Positions 1-7,330 of a stretch of DNA of 64,000 bases are shown here, one piece after another. The stretch is from Pukyongiella litopenaei. GTDB lineage: Bacteria; Pseudomonadota; Alphaproteobacteria; Rhodobacterales; Rhodobacteraceae. Where the stretch lies: positions 1,550,001 to 1,614,000 of the forward strand of contig NZ_CP027665.1 of assembly GCF_003008555.2 (NCBI RefSeq), read 5' to 3'. Below the pieces are notes generated by a model, which had not been told where the DNA came from, searched no databases, and saw only the letters and a program-made list of their open reading frames with translations. Position numbers and translations under genes: made by a program. How positions within the stretch are numbered: the first letter of the stretch is position 1; each line of letters opens with the position of its first letter.

Positions 1-169
1 GAGCCTTCAACGGGTTGCCGGGGCTGACCAGCCACCAGACGCGATCCAGCCCGAACCGCTTCAGCGCCTCGCGCGTGACATGCACATGACCGGCATGGGG
101 CGGGTCGAACGACCCGCCGAACAGCCCCACGGTCATGCCGGCGCGGGCGAACGGAACGACATGACGCAT
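1..169 (-). CDS. nadD: Nicotinate-nucleotide adenylyltransferase, N-terminal part (cut by window edge)
   Basis: Only the first 56 codons are inside the window. The translation carries the nucleotidyltransferase signature [14 protein letters not shown] at about residues 15-28, followed by [12 protein letters not shown], which is characteristic of bacterial NadD. NadD transfers AMP from ATP to nicotinate mononucleotide to give deamido-NAD in the cytoplasm. The chosen ATG at 167-169 is preceded on the minus strand by a good ribosome site, GGGAGAGG, five bases upstream. A second ATG at residue 12 is possible. The last step of the same pathway, nadE, lies at 13.9-15.6 kb but is not in the same operon. 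Confidence 0.9.
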   Translation of the reverse strand, partial: MRHVVPFARAGMTVGLFGGSFDPPHAGHVHVTREALKRFGLDRVWWLVSPGNPLKA

Positions 170-236
170 CTCAGCCTCTCCCAGTGGCGCCTTTCATGAG
201 CCGGGCCGGCGGGAATGTCCATATTCGCGCAGGGAA

Positions 237-258
237 ACGGGCGGTAACCGCCGCCCGT
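237..258 (-). terminator. Hairpin downstream of the broken ycnI gene
   Basis: The minus strand reads a perfect 8-bp stem, ACGGGCGG with CCGCCCGT, around a 6-nt loop, followed by TT then CCCT. It sits 29 bases past the ycnI stop and before nadD. The U tract is short, so termination is plausible but weak. Confidence 0.4.
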
Positions 259-286
259 CCCGTGTTGTTGAAAGCGCAGGAACGCC

Positions 287-814
287 TCAATGATGCGCCT
301 GGCCGCCCTCGATGATCTCGAGCCCCGGCGCGGGGCCGTCGATGTCATGGCTGTCCTGACCGGCGGCGGGCCGGTTCACCCATTCCTCGCGCCCGTCGGC
401 ACATTCCTGCACCGTCGGGAAATAGATCACCTGCCCCGGCACCACCGAGGCGTCGATCCACGCCTTGAACACGAACTCGTCGTAATGCGCGTCGGGCAGC
501 TCGCCGCTCCAGCTGATCTGCGTGACGCCCGCCGTCATCGGGGTCCCGAAATAGTCGTATTCGTGTTCTTAATCTCCGGTCACGGTCTCCAGCGTCCAAC
601 CCGCCTTGGGCATCGGCTTGACCGCGATCACGCCTTCGGGGATGTCGATCCGCACGATCAGCGTCGCCTGCCCGTCGCAGCCATGGCCGATCCGCATCAC
701 CCCCTTGTAGCCGCCGCCCGCGGCGGTCTTCTGGGTTTCGAGCGATGCGTGACCAAAGACCGGCGCAGCAAGCGTGGTTGCGGCAAGCAGCGCCGCCAGT
801 TTCACAAGTTTCAT
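287..814 (-). pseudogene. ycnI: YcnI-family (DUF1775) copper-related exported protein interrupted by one in-frame TAA
   Basis: Reading from the ATG at 812-814 gives a signal peptide ending VFGHA, then HASLETQ, a HGCDGQAT segment and KPMPKAGWTLETVTGD, which are YcnI/DUF1775 hallmarks. The frame hits TAA at 566-568 after residue 82. It then continues in the same frame with EHEYDYFGTPMTAGVTQISW, YDEFVFKAW, YFPTVQECADG and the usual C-terminal PAPGL. The codon positions are exactly in phase, so this is a nonsense change, not a frameshift. Family members that I recall have a tyrosine near this position (TGPYEREYDY-like), so a TAT or TAC to TAA change would explain it. The product would be a roughly 175-residue periplasmic protein. 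Recent loss, sequencing error or readthrough cannot be separated from sequence alone. Confidence 0.85.
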
Positions 815-882
815 TGATTTCAGTCCTGTCAGAGATATCCGGCCACCGCCCCGCAGAGCGATGGGTTTGAAGAAGTCGGTTT

Positions 883-1242
883 TCAGACAGGGCGCGGCGG
901 TGCGCGGGCCGGTGGTGTCCGGCCATATGAGGGCGTGGCGAGCCGCCCGCTTGCGTCCGGGCGGCGCGTCGCTTGCGGCTCCAGCACCATCGGCATCGGC
1001 GGGCAGAGCAGCCCGGGCAGCGCCACGATCTCGGCGACCCGGCACCAGGGGCAGTCGCGGGCCGCGATGGCATCCCCGGCACCGCCGGCACCGCAGATAT
1101 CGGCCAGATCGTATCCGGCCGATGCCGGCCCCAGCGCCGCCGCGGTGCGGGCCGCCGAATGCGCGGACCCGACACCGGCGAAATCCAGCGCCGCGAACAG
1201 CACGAAGGCGGCCATCAGTCGTCGTGGCAGGTTCAGGTTCAT
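883..1242 (-). CDS. Small exported cysteine-containing protein, DUF2946-like, paired with ycnI
   Basis: This is a 119-residue protein with an N-terminal hydrophobic segment (LMAAFVLFAALDFAGVGSAHS) that reads as a signal peptide. It is followed by DICG, then DCPWC, then a Pro/Met-rich stretch (LLCPPMPMVL) and an Arg/Pro tail. Clustered cysteines plus methionines just upstream of, and co-oriented with, a YcnI gene suggest a copper-related exported protein of the DUF2946 type. That family assignment is my inference from layout and length; the match is weak. The ATG at 1240-1242 follows GAGGAGCCGGG on the minus strand, a strong ribosome site. There are 68 bases between it and ycnI, so they are probably cotranscribed. 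Confidence 0.55.
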   Translation of the reverse strand: MNLNLPRRLMAAFVLFAALDFAGVGSAHSAARTAAALGPASAGYDLADICGAGGAGDAIAARDCPWCRVAEIVALPGLLCPPMPMVLEPQATRRPDASGRLATPSYGRTPPARAPPRPV

Positions 1243-1393
1243 CCCGGCTCCTCGGGCGACGGTATGCCATGCCGACCGGCGCCCCGCCAGCCGAAAGGCG
1301 CAGCGCCCGCATGACGCAGCATCGCGATTGCCCCCGCGTCGCGGCTTCGCTATCAAGCCCGGTGACATTGACCCGGACAGAACAGGAAGAACC

Positions 1394-3049
1394 ATGGCCG
1401 CCTATCAATATGTCTACCACATGCAGGGCGTCTCCAAGACCTATCCCGGCGGCAAGAAATGTTTCGAGAACATCCACCTGTCCTTCCTGCCCGGCGTCAA
1501 GATCGGCGTCGTCGGCGTCAACGGCGCGGGCAAATCGACCCTGATGAAGATCATGGCCGGTCTGGACAGGGATTTCACCGGCGAAGCCTGGGCCGCAGAC
1601 GGCGCAAAAGTCGGCTATCTGCCGCAGGAACCGGATCTGGACCCGGCGCTCAGCGTGCGCGAGAACGTCATGCTGGGGGTCAAGGAAAAGAAGGACATTC
1701 TCGATCGCTACAACGACCTCGCCATGAACTACAGCGACGAAACCGCCGCCGAGATGGCCGAGCTTCAGGACGTGATCGACGCCCAGAACCTGTGGGATCT
1801 CGACAGCCAGATCGACGTGTCGATGGAGGCGCTGCGCTGCCCGCCGGACGATGCCGATGTCGCGACGCTCTCGGGCGGTGAAAAACGACGCGTGGCGCTG
1901 TGCAAGCTGCTGCTCGAAGCCCCCGACATGCTGCTGCTGGACGAACCGACCAACCACCTGGACGCGGAAACCATCGCCTGGCTGCAACAGCACCTGATCG
2001 ACTACAAGGGCACCTGCCTGATCGTCACCCATGACCGCTATTTCCTCGACGACATCACCGGGTGGATCCTCGAACTGGATCGCGGACGGGGCATTCCCTA
2101 CGAGGGCAACTATTCGGCCTGGCTGGAACAGAAGGCCAAGCGGCTGGCGCAGGAGGCCCGCGAGGACAAGTCGCGCCAGAAGACGCTGGAACGCGAACTG
2201 GAATGGATGCGGCAGGGCCAGAAGGCGCGGCAGGCCAAGCAGAAGGCCCGGATCAACGCCTATAACGAACTGGCGGGCCAGTCCGAACGCGACAAGATCA
2301 CCCGCGCGCAGATCGTCATCCCCAACGGCCCGCGGCTGGGCTCGAAGGTGATCGAGGTCGACGGCCTGGCCAAGCACCTGGGCGACAAGCAACTGATCGA
2401 GGGCCTGTCATTTTCGCTGCCGCCGGGCGGCATCGTCGGCGTGATCGGCCCCAACGGCGCCGGCAAATCGACCCTGTTCCGCATGTTGACCGGTCAGCTG
2501 GAGCCCGATGCGGGCAGCATCGACTATGGCGACACGGTGCAGCTGTCCTACGTGGACCAGAGCCGCGACGACCTGAACGACGGCGACACGGTGTGGGAGG
2601 CGATCTCGGGCGGGGCCGAGCTGATCGAACTGGGCGACGCGCAGGTGAACAGCCGCGCCTATAGCTCATCGTTCAACTTCAAGGGCGGCGATCAGCAGAA
2701 GAAAGTCGGCCTCTTGTCGGGCGGCGAACGCAACCGTGTGCACATGGCGCGGCTGCTGAAAGAGGGCGGCAACGTGCTGCTGCTCGACGAACCGACCAAC
2801 GATCTCGACGTCGAAACGCTCCGCGCGCTCGAAGACGCGCTGGTCGATTTCGCCGGCTGCGCAGTGGTGATCTCGCACGACCGCTTCTTCCTCGACCGTA
2901 TCTGCACCCATATCCTGGCGTTCGAGGGTGACGCGCATGTGGAATGGTTCGAAGGCAACTTCGAAGATTACGAAGAGGACAAGAAGCGGCGGCTGGGGCC
3001 GGATGCACTGGAGCCGAAGCGGTTGAAGTATAAGAAGTTTTCTCGTTGA
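1394..3049 (+). CDS. ettA: Energy-dependent translational throttle protein EttA (ABC-F ATPase)
   Basis: The 551-residue product has two ABC ATPase domains and no membrane segment, the ABC-F layout. The first Walker A is GVNGAGKST at residues 41-49, followed by LSGGEKRRVALCKLLLEAP and a Walker B LLLLDEPTNHLD. The second domain has GPNGAGKST, LSGGERNRV and LLLDEPTNDLD. The charged linker between them (KRLAQEAREDKSRQKTLERELEWM) is the P-site tRNA interaction region of the family. Length and the MQGVSKTYPGGK start match EttA (about 555 aa in E. coli), not the shorter resistance ABC-F proteins. EttA binds the ribosomal E site and gates entry into elongation according to ATP/ADP. The ATG at 1394 follows GGAAGAACC. 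Confidence 0.96.
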   Translation: MAAYQYVYHMQGVSKTYPGGKKCFENIHLSFLPGVKIGVVGVNGAGKSTLMKIMAGLDRDFTGEAWAADGAKVGYLPQEPDLDPALSVRENVMLGVKEKKDILDRYNDLAMNYSDETAAEMAELQDVIDAQNLWDLDSQIDVSMEALRCPPDDADVATLSGGEKRRVALCKLLLEAPDMLLLDEPTNHLDAETIAWLQQHLIDYKGTCLIVTHDRYFLDDITGWILELDRGRGIPYEGNYSAWLEQKAKRLAQEAREDKSRQKTLERELEWMRQGQKARQAKQKARINAYNELAGQSERDKITRAQIVIPNGPRLGSKVIEVDGLAKHLGDKQLIEGLSFSLPPGGIVGVIGPNGAGKSTLFRMLTGQLEPDAGSIDYGDTVQLSYVDQSRDDLNDGDTVWEAISGGAELIELGDAQVNSRAYSSSFNFKGGDQQKKVGLLSGGERNRVHMARLLKEGGNVLLLDEPTNDLDVETLRALEDALVDFAGCAVVISHDRFFLDRICTHILAFEGDAHVEWFEGNFEDYEEDKKRRLGPDALEPKRLKYKKFSR

Positions 3050-3103
3050 TTCGAACAAACTTCAAATCCAACCTGACGTTACTACGCTCTGCGGCGATGA
3101 AAT

Positions 3104-3775
3104 ATGGCAAACATAATTTGCCCTAGAATCTCGGAAGAGTACCGACGCGACAACGTCTTTCGAGAAGCGGCCTACATACTATTCAATGATTATTTGAGCC
3201 TCCAACAGGCACTACGATCTGACGCGAACAGCCATTACAACATGTTACGCGCATCAGGGTTGCTTCGACGCCTATTTATAGATCAGCACTCAGTGGCGTC
3301 TTATGTGGCCAAACGTACTGCGCTAGAACTCCTTGTGACGAGGTATGTGTTTCGAGGCCCAAAAACAGAACGAAAAATATCGGATTTAGATCCATTATAT
3401 CAAATATTTGCGCCAAAATCAGCGGGCAATCACCCCCCAATGCCCCAACCACCGTGGGACATAGTTCAAAGCTGTGAAGAATACCTCGCCTCTGAGATAG
3501 GCATTCTTGGGGGACGTTCCGTAACCCCAAAGAAAATCATTTTGTTGTATGCTAGAAAGCTAGGCGGCGTTCATTTTGACGTGCCGATCTTCAGAGGCAA
3601 CTCAAAGGAGCCGGAAGTCAAGGACATGCATCGCTTTAACGTTTCGCATCGGATTTTTGGCAAACCACCATCCCACCCTATGATGAAGCAGGTTGCTAGC
3701 GACTTGTTCCGTACGCTTGGCCCGATCGCAAAAACCTTAGAGGTAAATGGCATCACTGGCACCGCCCAACCCTAG
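3104..3775 (+). CDS. Orphan low-GC protein of unknown function, probably acquired
   Basis: I do not recognise this 223-residue protein. It is soluble, with a helical-looking N-terminal half (AAYILFNDYLSLQQAL, LLRRLFIDQHSVASYVAKRTALELL) and a C-terminal half holding KKIILLYARKLGGVHFD at about 143-159 and RFNVSH at 177-182. An RX4H motif like the latter occurs in HEPN RNases, but nothing else supports that fold here. Base composition is roughly 45-50 percent GC by eye with A/T-ending codons, unlike the very GC-rich neighbours, so it is a clear compositional island. It ends five bases before a REP hairpin and close to a RAYT gene. No partner antitoxin or nuclease is visible. Confidence 0.75.
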   Translation: MANIICPRISEEYRRDNVFREAAYILFNDYLSLQQALRSDANSHYNMLRASGLLRRLFIDQHSVASYVAKRTALELLVTRYVFRGPKTERKISDLDPLYQIFAPKSAGNHPPMPQPPWDIVQSCEEYLASEIGILGGRSVTPKKIILLYARKLGGVHFDVPIFRGNSKEPEVKDMHRFNVSHRIFGKPPSHPMMKQVASDLFRTLGPIAKTLEVNGITGTAQP

Positions 3776-3780
3776 CAAGC

Positions 3781-3803
3781 GTAGGATGGGGTTCCACCCC
3801 ATC
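3781..3803 (+). repeat. REP-like hairpin copy a (GTAG plus 8-bp stem)
   Basis: GTAG at 3781-3784 is followed by GATGGGGT, loop TCC, ACCCCATC, a perfect 8-bp stem. It lies directly after the orphan gene stop and faces copy b, making an inverted REP pair around 3781-3845. Confidence 0.8.
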
Positions 3804-3820
3804 GCCACCGATACCCGCTC

Positions 3821-3845
3821 AGGATGGGATGAAATCCCATCCTAC
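3821..3845 (-). repeat. REP-like hairpin copy b overlapping the RAYT stop codon
   Basis: On the plus strand AGGATGGGAT, loop GAA, ATCCCATCCT form a perfect 10-bp stem. On the minus strand the element starts with GTAG (3845-3842), the same head as copies a and c. The TAG inside that GTAG is the stop codon of the RAYT gene (3842-3844). Confidence 0.85.
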
Positions 3846-4390
3846 GGTTCGCCGTAGTCACCGGTTTCGACACCCCCGGCCCAGTCCGGGTCGACCCGGC
3901 CGGCTCGGATGTCGCGATGGATCGACGAATAGGGCCAATCCACCGCCCGATCGACCAGCCCGTGTTTCACCGGATTGCCCCAGCAACAGGCCATGTGGCG
4001 GCGGTAATCCTCCTCGTCGCGGATGCGGTGTTCCCAGAACCGGCGCTGCCAGATCCCCGCATCGCCTTTCGCCACCTTTGACCGGGATCGTAGGATGGGG
4101 TTCAACCCCATCCTGCCCGACGCTTTCACACCTCGCGTGAACCGGGACTTGATCGCGCCCCAGCGGGTCGAGAAATCCGCGTCGCCGGGCGGCAGCGTCC
4201 AGATCGCGTGCAGGTGGTTCGGCAGCACGACAAAGGCATCGCACCAGAACGGCCGCTCCTGCCGGGTCGCGGCATAGGTGCACCGCAACAGCGCAATCTC
4301 GCGAACCAGAAGGTCCGAGCGGCGGTCGGCCAGGGCCAGGGTAAAGAAATACCTGGCGCCCGGAACACGGGCACGTCGATAGCAGGTCAT
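3842..4390 (-). CDS. REP-associated tyrosine transposase (RAYT/TnpA-REP) lacking the catalytic tyrosine
   Basis: This 182-residue protein matches the Y1/IS200-like RAYT family throughout: FFTLALADRRSDLLVREI, VVLPNHLHAIWTLP (HUH histidines H59 and H61), IWQRRFWEH, NPVKHGLV and DWPYSSIHRD. RAYTs make single-strand cuts at GTAG-headed REP hairpins. Two oddities are direct. The segment that should read H-x-D-Y-x-x-x-N-P reads RHMACCWGNP, putting Cys135 where the E. coli enzyme has catalytic Tyr115. Residues around 94-101 (MGLNPILR) are encoded by a REP hairpin lying inside the gene. The stop codon also comes from a REP copy. The frame is otherwise intact, so the protein may be made, but it is predicted to be unable to cleave DNA. 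Confidence 0.85.
   Translation of the reverse strand: MTCYRRARVPGARYFFTLALADRRSDLLVREIALLRCTYAATRQERPFWCDAFVVLPNHLHAIWTLPPGDADFSTRWGAIKSRFTRGVKASGRMGLNPILRSRSKVAKGDAGIWQRRFWEHRIRDEEDYRRHMACCWGNPVKHGLVDRAVDWPYSSIHRDIRAGRVDPDWAGGVETGDYGEP
4090..4117 (+). repeat. REP-like hairpin copy c inside the RAYT reading frame
   Basis: GTAG followed by GGATGGGGTT, C, AACCCCATCC makes a near-perfect hairpin (AGGATGGGGTT pairs with AACCCCATCCT, one-base centre at 4103). It is the same family as copies a and b but lies within the coding region, adding about nine in-frame residues. Confidence 0.85.
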
Positions 4391-4510
4391 GGCTCATCCA
4401 CAGCACGGCGCCGGTTAAGGCCGGGTAAAATCCTGTCCCCCTTGCACCGGTTGCCCTTCGCAGCGGCGGCGAAACCGCATAGGCTCCGGGCGTCGCAGCC
4501 GGAGCCGCCC

Positions 4511-4825
4511 ATGCCTCTCGTCGCCTTTCTCGTGAACTGTCCCGACGCCGACACCGCCGATGCGATCGCCGATGCGCTGATCGCGGCGCGGCTGGTGGCC
4601 TGTTCCAACCGCCATGCCCCGATCCGCAGCCGCTATCGCTGGCAGGGCGAAATCGAGACAGCCGAGGAACATCCGCTGCTGCTCAAGACCCGGCCCGACC
4701 TGGCCGACCGGGTCGAGGCGGAAATCGCCCGGCTGCACCCCTATGACGTGCCGCCGATCCTGCGGATGACGATGCAGGCCAATGCCGCCTATCTCGACTG
4801 GATCGCCGCGGAAACGACGGCCTGA
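4511..4825 (+). CDS. cutA: CutA divalent-cation tolerance protein
   Basis: A 104-residue protein with the CutA layout: NCPDADTADAIADALIAARLVACSN, then YRWQGEIETAEEHPLLLKT, then LHPYDVPPILRM and a C-terminal YLDWI. CutA proteins are small trimeric ferredoxin-fold proteins linked to copper and other divalent-metal tolerance; the biochemical role is still debated. The usual NI after the LAAC-type cysteine is replaced by NR (CSNRHAP). The ATG at 4511 gives the expected full length. It stands alone between the RAYT gene and the cold-shock gene. Confidence 0.93.
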   Translation: MPLVAFLVNCPDADTADAIADALIAARLVACSNRHAPIRSRYRWQGEIETAEEHPLLLKTRPDLADRVEAEIARLHPYDVPPILRMTMQANAAYLDWIAAETTA

Positions 4826-5005
4826 CACCGCCGCGCGCCGCAGAAAACCCTTGCAATTCGCGCCGGTCTCGCCCACCTACGCGGTGCTACGTTACTCTCT
4901 ATCGACCCACTGTCTCCCTAACACGGCGTTCAGTCCCTCGATCAAGACTGACAGACGCCAGGCCGCAGCACTTCCGCGTGCGGCACAACACAGGAGACCA
5001 CGGAC

Positions 5006-5212
5006 ATGGCCAACGGCACCGTGAAATGGTTCAACGCCACCAAAGGCTACGGCTTCATCGCACCGGAATCGGGCGGCAAGGACGTTTTCGTTCACATCAG
5101 CGCGGTTGAGCGCGCCGGGCTCACCGGTCTGGCCGACAACCAGAAAGTGACCTACGACGTCGAAGCAGGTCGCGACGGCCGCGAAAGCGCGTCGAACATC
5201 CAGCTCGTCTGA
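5006..5212 (+). CDS. Cold-shock domain protein (CspA family)
   Basis: The 68-residue product is a single cold-shock domain. RNP1 is KGYGFIAPE at about residues 13-21 and RNP2 is DVFVHIS at about 31-37, with aromatic residues W8, F9, Y15, F17, F33 and H35 in nucleic-acid-binding positions. Such proteins bind single-stranded RNA and act as RNA chaperones. About 180 untranslated bases separate it from cutA, consistent with its own promoter and the long leader common in csp genes. CACAGGAGACCACGGAC places a strong ribosome site before the ATG. A GC-rich hairpin follows at 5221-5248. Confidence 0.96.
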   Translation: MANGTVKWFNATKGYGFIAPESGGKDVFVHISAVERAGLTGLADNQKVTYDVEAGRDGRESASNIQLV

Positions 5213-5220
5213 GTTGTCGC

Positions 5221-5254
5221 GGGGCGCGCGCACATCGCCGCACGCCCCGTTTCT
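5221..5254 (+). terminator. Candidate terminator after the csp gene
   Basis: GGGGCG at 5221-5226 can pair with CGCCCC at 5243-5248, with further partial GC pairing in the loop, followed by GTTTCT. It starts eight bases after the csp stop. Confidence 0.45.
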
Positions 5255-5403
5255 CCCCCGACGCGGCCCCCAAAAGGGCCGTCTAAGGGGCTGTGGCCCA
5301 ATGGCCGCGCGGGTTTCACATTTCGGAGAAGTGGCCCAAATTCATTGACCATTCACATCTGCGGGCCAAAAATGGGTGCCCGTCAACAGGTGAAAGGTCA
5401 ATC

Positions 5404-5961
5404 ATGTTCTCTCGTCGCAATTTCCTGGCTGCCACCGCGGCGGCCTCCGCCCTGCCCCTGCCGGCGCTGGCCAAGACGGCCGAGCCGTTCGATCCCATGC
5501 CGCAATATGTGCGGATCAAGAAACAGTTCCTGCCGGGCCAGATCCTGATCGTGCCGCGTGCCTTCTACCTCTACTATGTGACCGAACCGCGCAAGGCGAT
5601 CCGCTATGGCGTCGGGGTCGGCAAGGCGGGGCTGGAATTCACCGGATCGGCCATCATCCAGGTGAAAAAGGAATGGCCCACCTGGCGCCCGACCGACGAG
5701 ATGATCGAACGCGATCCCGTCACCTATGGCAGGTTCAAGGACAACGACTATGTCCAGCCGGGCGGGCCGGACAACCCGCTGGGCGCGCGGGCGCTCTACC
5801 TGTTCCAGAACGGGGTCGACACCTATTTCCGGATCCACGGCACCACCCAGCCGCAGACCATCGGGCAATCCGTGTCCAACGGCTGCATCCGGATGCTGAA
5901 CGAACATGTGGTGGACCTGTATGAACGGGTGCCGGTCGGAACCGTGGTCACCGTGCTGTGA
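5404..5961 (+). CDS. L,D-transpeptidase (YkuD family), exported
   Basis: A 185-residue protein with an N-terminal SRRNFLAATAAASALPLPALAK segment, a Tat-type signal. A YkuD catalytic domain follows: HGTTQPQTIGQSVSNGCIRM carries the invariant histidine and the SNGC nucleophilic cysteine. These enzymes act on peptidoglycan stem peptides in the periplasm, making 3-3 crosslinks or attaching proteins. It is preceded by 190 non-coding bases that hold the csp terminator and two copies of GTGGCCCAA (5293 and 5331), whose meaning I cannot judge. The stop is nine bases from the convergent esterase gene. Confidence 0.93.
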   Translation: MFSRRNFLAATAAASALPLPALAKTAEPFDPMPQYVRIKKQFLPGQILIVPRAFYLYYVTEPRKAIRYGVGVGKAGLEFTGSAIIQVKKEWPTWRPTDEMIERDPVTYGRFKDNDYVQPGGPDNPLGARALYLFQNGVDTYFRIHGTTQPQTIGQSVSNGCIRMLNEHVVDLYERVPVGTVVTVL

Positions 5962-5970
5962 CGGGCATGA

Positions 5971-6624
5971 TCACCGCCGCAGTTCGCGGGTGAGGTCGAA
6001 CACCGCCGGCCCGATATCCTCGACGATCACCGCCACCCCTGCCGCGTTGGGATGGATGTTGTCGCCCTGGAAATACTGCCGCAGCCTGGTGGCGTCACCA
6101 CCGACCGCGCGACCGATGCCACCCAGCAGGTTCGGGTGCAGCGCCACCCCATGCGCCCGCGCCAGGTCCGGATACATGCCATCGAAGGCGGCCTTGTAGT
6201 CCGGGCCGAAATTTCCCGGCGCCTTCATCCCCATCAGCAGCACCCCGACCCCGGCCCTGTCGGCCGCGTCCAGGATCCCGTCGAGATTGGCACGGCTGAC
6301 CGCCGGGTCGATGCCGCGCAGCATGTCGTTGCCGCCCAGCGCCACCACCACCGCGTCCACCTCGCCGGTCAGGGTCCAGCCGATTCGCGCCAGCCCCCCG
6401 GCGGTCGTATCCCCCGACACCCCGGCATTGATCAGGCGCGCATCCGCGCCGCGCGCATCCAGCCACGCCTGCAGCTGCGGCACCAGCCCTTCGCTCTGGA
6501 CGAGCCCGTATCCTTGGGTCAGACTGTCGCCGAACATCGCCACTGTAACCGTTTCCGCCCGCGCCGCCGTGCTGAAATGGCCGGCCAGCAGACCAATCAC
6601 GAGAGCCAGCAGAACCTTGCGCAT
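5971..6624 (-). CDS. Arylesterase / lysophospholipase L1-like SGNH hydrolase (TesA-like)
   Basis: A 217-residue secreted SGNH hydrolase. A signal peptide (VLLALVIGLLAGHFSTAARA) is followed by block I FGDSLTQGYG with the catalytic serine, block II INAGVSGDTTAGG, block III GGNDMLRG, and block V DNIHPNAAG with the Asp-His pair. This fits periplasmic TesA-type esterases that hydrolyse acyl-CoA or lysophospholipid esters. It is divergent from an ABC transporter pair as in E. coli tesA-ybbA-ybbP. Its ATG (complement of 6622-6624) overlaps the ATG of the opposite gene (6623-6625), so there is no intergenic region between them. Confidence 0.92.
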   Translation of the reverse strand: MRKVLLALVIGLLAGHFSTAARAETVTVAMFGDSLTQGYGLVQSEGLVPQLQAWLDARGADARLINAGVSGDTTAGGLARIGWTLTGEVDAVVVALGGNDMLRGIDPAVSRANLDGILDAADRAGVGVLLMGMKAPGNFGPDYKAAFDGMYPDLARAHGVALHPNLLGGIGRAVGGDATRLRQYFQGDNIHPNAAGVAVIVEDIGPAVFDLTRELRR

Positions 6625-7330
6625 GTCGCCTTCCCCTTCCGAACCCGCGTTGTCGCTCAGGCAGGCCGCATTGACGCTGAACGGCAATGCCGGGCCGGTG
6701 AACATCCTGCACGATCTCACATTCGAGGTGAAGCACGGAGAATCACTGGCCCTGGTCGGGCCGTCCGGGTCCGGCAAATCCTCGGCGCTGATGCTGATGG
6801 GCGGGCTGGAACGCGCCACCGGCGGCAGCGTCATCGCATCGGGTCACGACCTCGCCGCGATGGACGAGGACGCGCTGGCCCGGTTCCGCCGCGACCGCAT
6901 GGGGGTGGTGTTCCAGAGTTTTCACCTGATCCCGACCATGACCGCGCTGGAAAACGTGGCCACGCCGCTGGAACTGGCGGGCCATCGCGATGCCTTTGCC
7001 CGCGCAGCGGCCGAACTGGAAACGGTCGGCCTGTCGGGCCGCGCCGATCATTACCCCGCGCAGATGTCGGGCGGCGAACAGCAGCGGGTCGCGCTGGCGC
7101 GCGCCTCGGCCCCGCGCCCCGAGATCCTGCTGGCCGACGAACCCACCGGCAATCTCGACGAAGCCAACGGCGCGGCGATCATGGACCTGCTGTTCGGCCT
7201 TCGGGACCGTCACGGGGCGACGCTGGTGCTGGTCACCCACGCACCCGAACTGGCCGCGCGCTGCGATCGGGTCGTGCGGTTGCGCGACGGCCGGGTCGAG
7301 GACGATGCCACCACCGAGGCCGCCGGGTGA
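6623..7330 (+). CDS. ABC transporter ATP-binding protein, YbbA/LolD type
   Basis: The 235-residue protein is a single ABC domain: Walker [11 protein letters not shown]-loop [17 protein letters not shown], signature [14 protein letters not shown], Walker [13 protein letters not shown] and H-loop THAPEL. The short form with [16 protein letters not shown] is typical of the MacB/LolD/YbbA class, which pairs with FtsX-type permeases. The start is the ATG at 6623, which overlaps the divergent tesA-like start. The stop overlaps the GTG of the following permease (GTGA at 7327-7330), so the two subunits are translationally coupled. Confidence 0.92.
   Translation: MSPSPSEPALSLRQAALTLNGNAGPVNILHDLTFEVKHGESLALVGPSGSGKSSALMLMGGLERATGGSVIASGHDLAAMDEDALARFRRDRMGVVFQSFHLIPTMTALENVATPLELAGHRDAFARAAAELETVGLSGRADHYPAQMSGGEQQRVALARASAPRPEILLADEPTGNLDEANGAAIMDLLFGLRDRHGATLVLVTHAPELAARCDRVVRLRDGRVEDDATTEAAG

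Noticed and set aside
538-570. A frameshift as the cause of the ycnI break
   Set aside because: The two halves are in the same phase (814, 568 and 538 are all equal modulo 3), so it is a nonsense codon and not an insertion or deletion.
569-2392. A 607-codon open frame on the minus strand running through ettA
   Set aside because: It is the antisense frame of a clearly coding ABC-F gene; GC-rich codons remove stops on the opposite strand. Its translation only makes sense in the short ycnI part at its end.
3104-3775. HEPN-type RNase toxin
   Set aside because: A single RX4H match in a protein without recognisable HEPN helices or an adjacent antitoxin is not enough.
6052-7326. A long plus-strand extension ahead of the FtsX-like permease
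   Set aside because: It reads antisense through the tesA-like gene and out of frame through the ATPase gene. The permease begins at the GTG at 7327 that overlaps the ATPase stop.
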